Below, piece after piece: positions 54,766-64,000 of a stretch of 64,000 nt of DNA (the first letter of the stretch is position 1; the number at the start of each line of letters is the position of its first letter). The DNA comes from Plotosus lineatus (Eukaryota; Chordata; Actinopteri; Siluriformes; Plotosidae): assembly GCA_024760905.1 (NCBI GenBank), contig CM045746.1:7452966-7516965 (forward strand), in the 5' to 3' direction. The position numbers were made by a program, and so were the translations under genes. The notes beneath the pieces are model-generated. The model saw nothing but the letters and a program-made list of their open reading frames with translations, had not been told where the DNA came from and made no database searches.

Positions 54766-56016
54766 ATCAATAAATTAGAATATCATCTAAAATTTGATTT
54801 ATTTCAGTAATTTAGTTCATAAAATGAAATTCATTCCACACAGAATGATATATCACAAGTGTTTATTTCTTTTAATTTTGATGATTATAACTTGCAGATA
54901 ATGAAACTCCTCAATAAAAAGACTGGGGATTTAGCTGTTCAGTTGGTAGAGCGTCCACTTTATCCTCCAGAAGGTCGGAGTTCGAATACAGCCGCATCAT
55001 ACCATAAGACGTTAAAATTTGGCAGTTGTTGCTTCCTGCTTGGTGCTCAGAATAAAAGGATAGAACAACACAATAACTGGCGCTGCACAGTGGCGACAGG
55101 TGCCCAGAGCACCCAAAAACCAAATTTCATGTATGTAATGTACTTTGACAATAAAGAGTTCTCATCATTAAGTGAACACTCCCCAGTGCGCTTTGAGTGT
55201 AATATCCAGTATGGATAAAGCAACATATAAATCTAGTATTTAAAAAAAAAAAAAAAAAAATCGACTACTACCCACATCTCAGAAAATTAGAAGATTATGA
55301 ATAAGGTAAATATTAGTGACTCATGGTGTCACACTAATCAGAACATTTACTCAAAACATCCACAAAAGGTTTCCTGTGCCTTTAAATGACCTGTCAGTCT
55401 GGATCAGTAGAAACATAATCATGGTGAAGACTGCGGACTTCACAAGATGATCACTAGCACCCTGCGCACATTGACACCAAAGGTCAATGTGAAATAATCT
55501 GGCTGTTTACAGAGTACTGAGCACATTAATGGAAAGTTGCATGGAAGGAAAACTGTGGTAGAAAAACACAAGCCTCAGAGATAACCGCAGCTTTGTGAGG
55601 ACTGCAAAATGAAACTCATTCAAGAATTTTGAGATGTCAAGATTCACAAGGCGTGGACCGCTGCTGGAGTCAGTACTTTGAACCAATCCTCAACCAGGCA
55701 GAGTGTCCGAGATGTCTTACTTGGGTTAAGAACAAAAAAAAAAAAAAATTGACTGTTGCTCAGTGGTTCAAAGTTCTTTCTTGAGATGGAAATAAATTTC
55801 TTTTGGAAATCAAGGTCCCAGAGTCTAGAGGAAGAGACGAGAGGCACAGAATTCACGTCACATGAGGTCCATGTGCAAAATTTCTCCAGTCAGTGGAGGC
55901 TCATGGAGCCATGTCATCTGCTGGTGTTGATCCACTGGGTTTTCTTGGATACAATGTCAGCGCAGCTGTCAACAAAGAGGTTTTAGAGCATTTCATGCTT
56001 CCCTCTGCTGACCATA
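54766..56016 (+). mobile_element. Tc1/mariner-like element C, left part (split)
   Basis: Starts TCAATAAATTAGAATATCAT. Decayed transposase text follows from about 55430 (GACTGCGGACTTCACAAGAT), with TTGACTGTTGCTCAGTGGTT near 55749 and CAAGGTCCCAGAGTCTAGAG at 55813. In frame: HGAMSSAGVDPLGF (about 55900) and EVLEHFMLPSAD (about 55978). Interrupted by a SINE at 54924 and by Tc1-A at 56017; resumes at 57695. Confidence 0.75.
54924..55169 (+). mobile_element. tRNA-derived SINE S3, unlike S1/S2
   Basis: Head GGGGATTTAGCTGTTCAGTT, then GGTAGAGCG, with B box GGAGTTCGAATAC near 54978 (good pol III promoter shape). The body (GGCGCTGCACAGTGGCGACA) and tail (TTTGACAATAAAGAGTTCTC) are unrelated to S1/S2. 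Sits inside element C. Confidence 0.75.
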
Positions 56017-56344
56017 GTTATTGGTACCTTTGGTTAACATTGGGGGAAAGCCTTAAAATAAATTTTATTTTTCTTGCAGAGGCTACTCTCACACTGAAAA
56101 TTATAGAGAAACAAAACCTTCAACTCGAGTGAATTTTAAGGGGAGGAAATTCCAGACATATAATTATTTCTATTTCATAAAATCACTTGTTCCACAATTA
56201 TTGGTACCCTAACAATTCCTAGGAAATAAATGTAATTGAACTATTTCTGTGATTTCTACAGTCGTTTATAAAGTTGATCAGACTGTCTAGGCACATTTAA
56301 TTAGTAATTCCTTGAGATATAAATATGATGTGATACAGAGGCCA

Positions 56345-57335
56345 TTTCTCGTATCCACGCTTCAGCGTGGGAAAGACGAAGAAACACACCATTCAAGTAA
56401 GGCAGACACGTATTGACCTTCAGGAGTTAGGCAACGGCTACAAGAAAATTGCCCCTCACCTGCACCTGCCCCATATCTATTGTTAGAGGAGTCATTAAGA
56501 AGTTTAAAACAACCAGAACAGTGGGGAACAAGTCTGGATGAGGATGCAAGTTTATTTCACCAGGGTGCACAGTCAGGGGGATGGGAAGGGAAATAAAAAG
56601 TTCTCCAAAGCTCACTGTGAAAGAATTGAAACAAATGGGAGCATCTTGGGGTCACAAAGTCCCCAGAACAACTATAAGGCTCTAAATACATTTCAACAAG
56701 CTTTTTGGGAAGTATGCAGGGAAAAGCCATTTCTCACTCACAATCATAAACACAAATATCTGGAGTTTGATAAACCGGTACTGGGACTTCAACTGGGATC
56801 GTGTTTTGGACAGATGAGACCAAGCCAGAGTTTTTTGGCAACAAGCACTCTATAGAGTTTGAGTGAGTTTGATAAAGTTTGATAGAGTGAGTTTGGTGGA
56901 ACACAAAAGATGTGTATGCAGAAAATCATCTCATGTCCACTGTGAAGTATGGCAGAGGATCAGTGATACTGTGGGCTTGTTTCTCTTCCAAAGGTCCTGG
57001 GAACCTTGTTATGTGCATGGCATCATTAAGGCTTTGAAATCTGAGGACATTTTAAATCAAAATCTGGTGGTCTCTGCTCAAAAGCTGCAGATGAGTAATC
57101 ACTTTCAAGGATCACTTCAAAACCACCTTCAGCAAGATAAGGATCCTAATGATGTGGCCAAATCTACACAGAAATGGTTCACCAGACACAGAATCAAGCT
57201 CCTCCCATGACCATCTCAGTCCCCAGACCTCAACCCCATTGAAACCCAGTGTAGTGAGCTGAAGAGGAGGGTGCAGAGGAGAGGACCAGGTCGCTGGATG
57301 ATTTATAGAAATTGTGCAGAGAGGAATGCTCCAAG
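56345..57335 (+). pseudogene. Tc1-type transposase, decayed (Tc1-A)
   Basis: Protein scraps in several frames. Near 56800: VFWTDETKPEFFGNKHS (first catalytic Asp). Near 56930: HLMSTVKYGRGSVILWACFS. Near 57170: KWFTRHRIKLLP, followed by SQSPDLNPIETQCSELKRR with the final Glu. Stops interrupt every frame and a GAGTTTGATA repeat near 56856-56895 breaks the middle. Ancient and inactive. Confidence 0.85.
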
Positions 57336-57397
57336 ACCATTATTCTTGTATTCTCTCATCTTGCGAAACATTATAGGAGAAAACTTGGTGTGTTTTT

Positions 57398-57464
57398 ATT
57401 TATTTATTTATTTATTATATTTATTAATTTTTATTATTTATTTTATTTATTTATTTATTTATTT
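57398..57464. repeat. (TTTA)n-like microsatellite
   Basis: Imperfect TTTA/ATTT units near the right end of Tc1-A. Confidence 0.85.
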
Positions 57465-57694
57465 TTTGGCAAAAGCAGTTTGTGCAGTGTATTAACACCA
57501 GGGAGCTAATAATTGTGGCACACATGATTTGATGGCAAAAAATTATATCTTACTGTGGGACTTTTTTCCTCACTGAATAAATATACTTGAATTGAAGATT
57601 GGATTTTTTTCTTGTTTTCATTGTGGTCCTACATTATGCAGAAAAAAAAAGCTAAAAAAAAAAAATCACATCTTAACCGGAAATGCCAATAATT

Positions 57695-58035
57695 ATGGAG
57701 GTCATTGTACCGATTTCATTTTCCACCTACCCACACTGCCAAAAGTACCAATTCCTGGTATTGAGGACCATGGAATCTCTGTCACTGATTGACCACCAAG
57801 CTCACCTGACCGAAACCCATGCAGAATCTATGGAGTATTCTGAAGAAGAAGAAGAAGAAGAAGAAGAAAGACACCAGACCCAACAATGCAGAAGAACAGA
57901 AGGCTGCTATCAGAGCAACCTGGGTTTCCATAACACCTTTGCAGTGCCACAGACTGATTGCCTCCATAGCATGCAGCATTGTTCCAGTAATTTATGCAAA
58001 TGAAGCTCCAATCAAGTATTGAATGATATATAATT
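57695..58035 (+). mobile_element. Tc1/mariner-like element C, right part
   Basis: Resumes after Tc1-A with TCCACCTACCCACACTGCCA and CAAAAGTACCAATTCCTGG. The C-terminal transposase frame 57819-58022 reads MQNLWSIL, a Lys run, then TRPNNAEEQKAAIRATW, HRLIAS and ends APIKY. The Lys run is a GAA expansion. Confidence 0.75.
57842..57868 (+). repeat. (GAA)9 inside transposase frame
   Basis: Nine GAA units in the C-terminal frame of element C, read as Lys codons (AAG) in that frame. Confidence 0.9.
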
Positions 58036-58221
58036 CCTGTTGACTTAATTCCAGCAGACATTCTCTACTTCCTTCACTACACTGTGACGAGTCAAGCATG
58101 AAGAGCATGTGGTCTTATTTGAGCCGGAGCACCAAACTGGGTTATTGCCTGTGAAATGACCAACGAGGAGCAAGATCTGAGGAAGAAAATCCCTCCCGAG
58201 TTACTGCACTGGTCCGGAGCC

Positions 58222-58222
<1 letters not shown>

Positions 58223-58256
<34 letters not shown>
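58223..58256. repeat. (AC)n microsatellite
   Basis: Clean AC run. Confidence 0.9.
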
Positions 58257-58257
<1 letters not shown>

Positions 58258-58429
58258 GGCAGATCCTCTGGTTTGTTATTGGATTAGTGCTGGAGAAGTT
58301 GAAGTGTGTTTGTGCATGTGAAAAAAGAGACAAAAAAAATAAGACTTCCCTGTGGGCTTCACCTGCCAGAGATAAAATTAGTTGAGCCTGCAATCATGTC
58401 CAGACCAGATAAATCAAGAGGGGTGACGG

Positions 58430-58556
58430 AACGAGAGAAAGCAAGAGAGAGAGGAAGGGAGAAAAGAGTGTGAAAGAGTGAAAATGAAGAAAAGGGGGTG
58501 AAAGAGAGAGGAAGAAAGTGAGAGGAAGAAAATTGGGAAGACAGAGAGAAAAAGAG

Positions 58557-58593
<37 letters not shown>

Positions 58594-58710
58594 GGGAGAG
58601 GGAAGATGCAAAAGAGTGAAGGAGAGAAAATGCAGCATGAGAAACAGATAAAAAAGAGATTGAGAGAGAGTAGGAGACAGTGAACGAAAGGGGAGAGAGT
58701 GAGAGAGAAA
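58430..58710. repeat. Purine-rich GA tract
   Basis: About 280 bp almost entirely A and G on the plus strand, including AG units at 58556-58588. Leucine/Ser-rich frames on the minus strand are products of this composition. Confidence 0.85.
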
Positions 58711-58880
58711 GGGCAGCCATAGTCTGATGGTTAGAGAAGTGGCTTTGGAACTGAAAGACTGTTGGTTAAATTCCAAAACCAGCAAGAAAAATGTGTGGTT
58801 CCTCTGCATTAATGATTGAAGTGCCCTTGAGCAAGGCACCTAACCCCATTGCTCCGAGTGTGTGTGCACGCACGCTCACT
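58711..58880 (+). mobile_element. tRNA-derived SINE S4
   Basis: Head GGGCAGCCATAGTCTGATGG, TTAGAGAAG, degenerate B box TGGTTAAATTCC near 58763, then GTGCCCTTGAGCAAGGCACC, a segment common in fish SINEs. 3' end uncertain. Confidence 0.65.
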
Positions 58881-59113
58881 GTTTACCTCTGTTTACTTCA
58901 AAATCAGGGAGGAGAAAGAAAAAGACACAGAAAGAGATGGAGAGAAATATAGAACGTGTGAGAAAAAAATGAAACAGGAGAGATTGCATGCCGATACAGT
59001 CACCATTTCAGAAGTGAACACAGGTTTAGCATCTCCTTTCTGCTTCACTCTAAACAGCCATAATTTCTTTATTTCTTCTTCTTCTTCTCTTCTTTTCCTT
59101 TCGGCTGTTCCCT

Positions 59114-60484
59114 TCAGGGGTCGCCACAGCAAATGATCTGCCTCCATCTCTCCCTATCCTCTGCATCTTCTACTCTTACTCCAACGACCTTCATGTCCGC
59201 CTTCACGGCATCCATAAATCTTCTCTTTGGTCTTCCTCTGGGCCTTTTGCCTGGTAGTTCCAACCTCAGCATCCTACGACCAATATACTCACTATCCCTC
59301 CTCTGTACATGTCCAAACCATCTCAATCTAGCCTCTCTGACTTTGTCTCCAAAACATCTAACATGTGCTGTCCCTCTGATGTACTCATTTCTGATCCTAT
59401 CCATCCTCGTTACTCCCAAAGAGAACCTCAACATTCTCATCTCTGCTACCTCCAACTCTGATTCCTGTCTTTTCCCCAGGGCCACTGTCTCTAAACCATA
59501 CAACATTGCTGGCCTCATCACCGTCTTGTACACTTTTCCCTTCATTCTTGCCGATACTCTCCTATCACACATCACACCGGACACTTTTCTCCATCCATTC
59601 CAACCTGCCTGCACGCGCTTCTTCACCTCTTTTCCACACTCTCCATTGCTCTGGATTGTTGAGCCTAAGTACTTAAAATCCTCCACCTTCTTTATCTCTG
59701 CCCCCTGTAACCTCAAAGTTCCTCTTGGGTCCTTGTCGTTCACACACATGTATTCTGTCTTACCAAGACTAACCTTCAATCCCCTCCTTTCCAGGGCATA
59801 CCTCCACCTCTCTAGATTTTCCTCCACTTGGTCTCTGCTCTCACGACAGATCACGATGTCATCTGCAAACATCATAGTCCATGGAGATTCTTGTCTAACC
59901 TCGTCTGTTAGCCTGTCCATCACCATCGCAAACAAGAAGGGGCTGAGAGCTGACCCTTGATGCAGTCCCACCTCCACCTTGAACTCTTCTGTCACACCAA
60001 CAGCACACCTCACCACTGTCTTACATCTCTCATACATGTCCTGCACCACTCTAACATACTTCTCTGTCACTCCAGACTTCCTCATACAATACCACAGTTC
60101 TTCTCTCGGCACCCTGTCATATGCTTTCTCCAGATCCACAAAGGCACAATGCAGCTCCCTCTGACCTTCTCTGTACTTCTCTATTAACATCCTCAAAGCA
60201 AACACTGCATCTGTGGTGCTCTTTCTTGGCATGAAACCAAACTGTTGTTCACAAATGCTGACCTCTGCCCTTAGTCTTGCTTCTACTATTCTTTCCCATA
60301 GCTTCATTGTATGGCTCATCAACTTTATCCCTCTGTAGTTGCCACAACTCTGTACATCTCCCTTGTTCTTAAAAATGGGCACAAGCACACTTCTCCTCCA
60401 TTCCTCTGGCATCTGCTCACTTTCTAAGACCTTGTTGAATATTCTTGTCAGAAAATCTACTGCTACCTCCCTAGACACTTCCAT
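59114..60484 (-). CDS. LINE A7 ORF, RT domain to C-terminus (456 aa)
   Basis: Intact RT and C-terminal domain. RRSVLVPIFKNKGDVQSCGN (30-49), KLMSHTMKLWERIVEARL (55-72), FGFMPRKSTTDAV (82-94), catalytic FVDLEKAYD (115-123), [20 protein letters not shown] (173-192), catalytic FADD (206-209), YLGSTIQSNGEC, then an Arg-rich C-terminus (GKRPRGRPKRRFMD). All visible RT residues are present. The frame opens at 60484 only because a C is missing from the CCCC run at 60468-60471 (compare A1), so the listed Met is not the real start. Confidence 0.9.
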   Translation of the reverse strand: MEVSREVAVDFLTRIFNKVLESEQMPEEWRRSVLVPIFKNKGDVQSCGNYRGIKLMSHTMKLWERIVEARLRAEVSICEQQFGFMPRKSTTDAVFALRMLIEKYREGQRELHCAFVDLEKAYDRVPREELWYCMRKSGVTEKYVRVVQDMYERCKTVVRCAVGVTEEFKVEVGLHQGSALSPFLFAMVMDRLTDEVRQESPWTMMFADDIVICRESRDQVEENLERWRYALERRGLKVSLGKTEYMCVNDKDPRGTLRLQGAEIKKVEDFKYLGSTIQSNGECGKEVKKRVQAGWNGWRKVSGVMCDRRVSARMKGKVYKTVMRPAMLYGLETVALGKRQESELEVAEMRMLRFSLGVTRMDRIRNEYIRGTAHVRCFGDKVREARLRWFGHVQRRDSEYIGRRMLRLELPGKRPRGRPKRRFMDAVKADMKVVGVRVEDAEDRERWRQIICCGDP

Positions 60485-60602
60485 ACCTCAACTGGTATGT
60501 CATCAGGGCCAACTGCCTTTCCACTCTTCATCCTCTTCAATGCCCTCCTCACTTCTCCCTTACTAATCTTTGCTACTTCCTGCTCCTCAACGGTCACCCC
60601 TT

Positions 60603-61391
60603 CTACTCTTTTTCTCTCTCATTTTCTTCATTCATCAGCTCTTCAAAGTACTCTTTCCATCTTCCCAGCACACTTCTGTCATCAGTCAATACATTTCCCT
60701 CTCTGTCCTTTATCACTCTAACTTGCTGCACGTCTTTCCCATCTCTATTTCTCTGCTGTGCTAACCTGTATAGATCATTTTCTCCCTCCTTACTGTTCAA
60801 CCTATCATACAAGTCATCATACGCCCTCTGTTTGGCCTTTGACACTGCTACCTTCGCCTTACGCTGTGTCTCCCTGTACTCCTGTTTACTCTCTTCGGTC
60901 CTCTCAATGTCCCACTTCTTCTTGGCTAACCTCTTCTTTTGTACACACTCCTGCACTTCCTCATTCCACCACCAAGTTTCCTTATCTACTTTCCTTCCAG
61001 AGGACACACCAAGTACTCTCCTACCGGTCTCCCTGATCACATTGGCTGTGGTTGTCCAGTCCTCTGGAAGCACTTCCTGACTACCCAAAGCCTGTTTCAA
61101 CTCCTCCTTGAAGACAACACGACACTCTTCCTTTTTCAGCTTCCACCACTTTGTCTTCTGCTCTGCCTTTGCCTTTTTCACTTTTCTCACCATCAGTGTC
61201 ATCCTGCACACCACCATCCTATGCTGTTTGGCAACACTCTCACCAACTACTACTTTGCAGTCACTGACTTCCTTCAAATTACATCGCCTGCACAAGATGT
61301 AGTCTACCTGTGTGCTCTTACCTCCGCTTTCATAAGTCACCCTATGCTTCTGTTTCTTCTTGAAGAAAGTATTCACCACAGCCATTTCCAT
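60603..61391 (-). pseudogene. LINE A7 ORF, endonuclease C-terminal part and linker
   Basis: 262 codons: endonuclease end (QVDYILCRR, KQHRMVV) and the Lys-rich linker (WWWNEEVQECVQKKRLAKKK; LYRLAQQRNRDGKDVQQVRV; VLGRWKEYFEELMNEENERE). Ends where a T-run near 60610 is one base shorter than in A1. Confidence 0.9.
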
Positions 61392-62107
61392 CCTTTTGCA
61401 AAATCGATCAACATCTGTCCTTCTGTGTTCCTGTCCTGGATACCAAACCTGCCCATCACTTCCTCGTCCCCTCTGTTGCCTGCACCAACATGTCCATTGA
61501 AGTCTGCTCCAATGACCACTCTTTCACCTCTGGGGGTATTCTGCATCACTTCATCTAAATCACTCCAGAATCTCTCCTTCTCTTCTAGCTTACATCCTGC
61601 CTGTGGGGCATAAGCACTAACAACATTGACCATCACGCCTTCAATTTCTAACTTGAGACTCATCACTCTGTCTGACACTCTTTTCACGTCTAGAACATTC
61701 CTGACAAACCCCTCCTTCAAGATGACTCCTACTCCATTTCTCTTCCCATCCACACCATGATAAAACAGTTTAAACCCTGCTCCTAAGCTTCTAGCCTTTC
61801 TACCTTTCCACCTTGTCTCCTGAACACACAGTATGTCCACCTTCCTCCTCTGCATCATGTCAGCCAGCTCCCTATCTTTTCCTTGCATAGTTCCAACATT
61901 CAAAGTTCCTACTCTCAGTCCTAGGCTCACACATTTCCTCTTCTCTCTCTGCCTACGGACACGCCTCCCACCTCTCCTTCTTCGACGTCTTCGACCAACA
62001 GTAGTCCAATTTCCATCAGCACCCTGTTGGTTGACAGCACTGATGGCGGTCGTTGTTAACCCGGGCCTCGACCGATCCGGTATGAATTCTGTATTGATCA
62101 TTTGCAT
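61373..62107 (-). pseudogene. LINE A7 ORF, endonuclease N-terminal part
   Basis: Basic stretch RRRRRRRGGRRVRR, LRVGTLNVGTMQ, ILCVQETRWKG, VVSAYAPQAG and VVIGADFNGHVGAG (DxN intact). Ends where a T-run near 61395 is one base shorter than in A1, giving FAKGWKWLW instead of FAKRMEMAV. The three frames of A7 are separated only by three one-base indels in homopolymers. Confidence 0.9.
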
Positions 62108-62282
62108 TTTTTAAATGTGGCAGAAGTTTTACGCCGGATGCCCTTCCTGTCGCAACCCTCTGCATTTATCCGGGCTTGGGACCGGCATAAGGGGGAGAGA
62201 CACTGGTTCGTGCCCCCCCCCCCCCACCTCATGGCTGCATTTCTTTATTTATGTTTTGTATATTAATATTAATAGTTAGATT

Positions 62283-62543
62283 TGAAAATGTTGAGGTTCT
62301 CTTTGGGACTAACGAGGATGGATAGGATCAGGAATGAGTTCATCAGAGGGGTAATGTAAGATTTCCAAAATGTAAGAGGATTTGGAGACAAAGTCAGAGA
62401 GGCTCGATTGAGATGGTTTGGACATGTACAGAGGAGGGATAGTGAGTGTATTGGTAGTAGGATGCTGAGGTTGGAACTACCAGGCCTCGAAGAAGACCAA
62501 AGAGGAGATTTATGAATGTGGTGAAGGAGGACATGAAGGTCGT
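62283..62543 (+). mobile_element. LINE A fragment A8
   Basis: C-terminal coding remnant (GAAAATGTTGAGGTTCTCTT; GAGATGGTTTGGACATGTAC; GTGGTGAAGGAGGACATGAA), opposite strand to neighbouring A7. Contains a small insertion near 62355 and a deletion near 62485; no 3' terminus. Confidence 0.85.
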
Positions 62544-62699
62544 TCAGTGTCACCTCATGTTGAACTGGAGCTGAAACCTTTACCTCAAGCATTTCACAAC
62601 TCGTCTACATCGGATCAGATCCGTAATTGACTGCCTGACGTGTAGCGTACAAACATCCCAAGTTTCAAATTGATAGAATGCCTTTGTAGAGGAAGTCAA

Positions 62700-63590
62700 C
62701 AAGCACTGAGGCCACGCCTCCTTTGCTGCAACAGACAAGCGCTGTGGTCATGCCCCATCCAGCAAGGCTGCAAGATCTATGCCACATCTTTTGAGGGACT
62801 GAAGCTCATACAAGCCACACTTCCTCCATGCAGGTGCTGAAACCAGTCCTCGTTCTTTGTGCCTGACATGTGCTGAAGTGACACCTCTTTTGTTTCTGAC
62901 AGAGGCTGAAGCTGCACCTCTTTGTTTGTGACTGACAGGTTGTGAAGCCACACCTCTTTCTTTGTTACTGACTGGTGCTGAAGCCACACCTCCATTGTTA
63001 GTGATAGGTAGTAAAGCCTGACCTCCTTTCTTGTGACTGACATTTGATGAACCAGAACTCCTTTTTTGTTGCTGGCAGGTGTGAACATCACGCATCTTGT
63101 TTGGGATGCACAGGTAAATAAGTCACTCCTTTCTAGTTGGGAGGACACCACACCCTATTTGGAGCTTGCAGCCACAATTGCCATGCCTCTTTCAGTACAA
63201 CTGACACACATAGAGGCTACGCCTCCTTCACTGGTAGATTAAAGTCCTATCAGTCTCATTTAAAGGGACGGAAATGCTCAAAAGCCAGACCGCCTTTTTT
63301 TGATTGATAGGCATAAAGGCGGCAGATTTTTTGGTGAAAATCAGGATGACCAGGGCCACAGCTCCCCATGTGAAAATGAGAACGACAGTGATCATATGTC
63401 CTTCTTGAAGAGCAGCCTCCTTTAATTAGAGTAACAGGCTCAGAGGCCACACCTCCCTCAGTGGAACTAACAGAAGTAAAAGTCACACCTCCTAACAGCA
63501 AACAGACCAACAGCCTTCTTCATTGTGAGTGACATGCATAAAAGCCACACCTCCTATAAGTTCCTTTACTCAGCATGACAGCCACAGAGG
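62700..63590. repeat. Degenerate minisatellite, about 34-bp period
   Basis: Roughly 20-25 imperfect units around GAAGCCACACCTCCTTT followed by TGTGACTGACAG. Aligning on CACCTC, successive units begin at 62882, 62915, 62951, 62987, 63020 and 63055 (spacing 33-36 bp). Units nearer 63150-63400 are more decayed; clear ones return at 63440, 63480 and 63543. Confidence 0.8.
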
Positions 63591-63616
63591 CCATGGTTCC
63601 TTTTCTACAAACTGTT

Positions 63617-63620
<4 letters not shown>

Positions 63621-63656
<36 letters not shown>

Positions 63657-63672
63657 GTGTGTGTGTGTGTGT
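63621..63672. repeat. (CT)n(GT)n microsatellite
   Basis: CT units then GT units. Confidence 0.95.
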
Positions 63673-63830
63673 ATTAAGAGAGGGAGTTTTATAAAGTTCT
63701 GTCTGACCATCACTTGCTGCTGCACCTTCGTAATAATAATCAAACACCTACCGCAATGCTCACAATCAGAGCTGTGCAATCATACTGATTACATACTTCA
63801 TGCTAATCAGGGGCCTTTCTTTCTTAACTA

Positions 63831-63831
<1 letters not shown>

Positions 63832-63891
<60 letters not shown>
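63832..63891. repeat. (GT)n(GA)n microsatellite
   Basis: GT units then GA units; the strand-mirrored form of the array 150 bp to the left. Confidence 0.95.
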
Positions 63892-64000
63892 CTCAGTGGA
63901 AAAAGCACAGATACCCATTTCTTAAACTTTCCTTTTAAAAGTGGTTAATTGTCAGTTTAATAAACAACCAACCAGCTGAGATTCAAATTATTACTTCATT

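Larger units (their letters stand above)
56017..57694 (+). mobile_element. Tc1-type transposon Tc1-A inserted in element C (about 1.68 kb)
   Basis: Outer inverted repeats GTTATTGGTACCTTTGGTTAA and complement ATTATTGGCATTTCCGGTTAA (right end 57694). Inner repeats CCACAATTATTGGTACCC at 56192 and AATAATTGTGG at 57508 give the IR/DR layout of fish Tc1 elements. A TA lies at each edge (56015-56016 and 57695-57696), consistent with TA duplication in the host element. Confidence 0.85.
59075..62238 (-). mobile_element. LINE family A, copy A7, near full length (3164 bp)
   Basis: Bounded by a 12-bp target-site duplication ATTTCTTTATTT (59063-59074 and 62239-62250). One base shorter than A1 and nearly identical to it from end to end, including the UTRs, but with a different duplication, so an independent insertion from the same source. 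Confidence 0.9.

Noticed and set aside
54924..54995. Possible tRNA gene
   Set aside because: Continuous with a SINE body and tail; the T-arm and acceptor stem do not close.
58394..58839. Leu/Ser-rich minus-strand frames
   Set aside because: Translation of a GA purine tract; compositional artefact.
62700..63590. CRISPR-like array
   Set aside because: Units are degenerate, have no constant repeat with unique spacers, and the DNA is eukaryotic.

Overview
This window looks like non-coding, transposon-packed DNA from a teleost fish. The evidence is the company of elements: APE-type LINEs in many copies, tRNA-headed SINEs with teleost-style tails, Tc1/mariner transposons, a Ty3/gypsy element with a PNMA-like Gag, and long GT/TA microsatellites. 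I found no host protein exon, no functional tRNA or rRNA, no operon and no CRISPR array. Every convincing reading frame belongs to a mobile element, and each of those frames is broken somewhere.

Layout. 1-2.9 kb: a MITE (family D1), a LINE B tail and SINE pieces. 2.9-6.05 kb: LINE A1 (minus strand, near full length, 17-bp target-site duplication). 6.2-7.05 kb: MITE D2a. 7.4-12.0 kb: a cluster of SINEs. 12.26-22.87 kb: a nest in which MITE D1b contains LINE A2, which contains a 7.8-kb gypsy element with nearly identical LTRs. 24.57-27.66 kb: LINE A3 with a 19-bp duplication. 28-33 kb: mostly unique sequence, a degenerate 26-bp minisatellite and MITEs D3 and D2b. 33.05-36.18 kb: LINE A4. 37-38.8 kb: SINEs. 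39.4-40.96 kb: MITE D1c interrupted by a solo gypsy LTR. 41.1-46.0 kb: a second three-level nest (old LINE B3, then SINE, then younger LINE B2). 46.47-50.75 kb: LINE A5 followed head-to-tail by A6. 52.28-52.70 kb: the best D1 copy. 53.1-58.04 kb: three Tc1/mariner-type transposons, one inside another. 59.08-62.24 kb: LINE A7, nearly identical to A1. 62.7-63.6 kb: a degenerate minisatellite of about 34-bp period.

How the parts relate. LINE A is a single-ORF endonuclease plus reverse transcriptase element of RTE/CFDP2-like type. Its 3' terminus, and a box from its 5' UTR, recur at the 3' end of SINE subfamily S1a, so LINE A is the likely mobiliser of S1a. A sister subfamily, S1b, has the same tRNA-like head and body but a different, L2-like tail ending in AATG repeats. 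LINE B is a second APE-type LINE family. The gypsy element carries a Gag related to the PNMA/ZCCHC12 host-gene family. Insertion order can be read from the nests and target-site duplications. A1, A7 and the gypsy look young.

Family names are by recognition of protein motifs, without database searches. Boundaries are given to the base only where a target-site duplication or terminal repeat fixes them.
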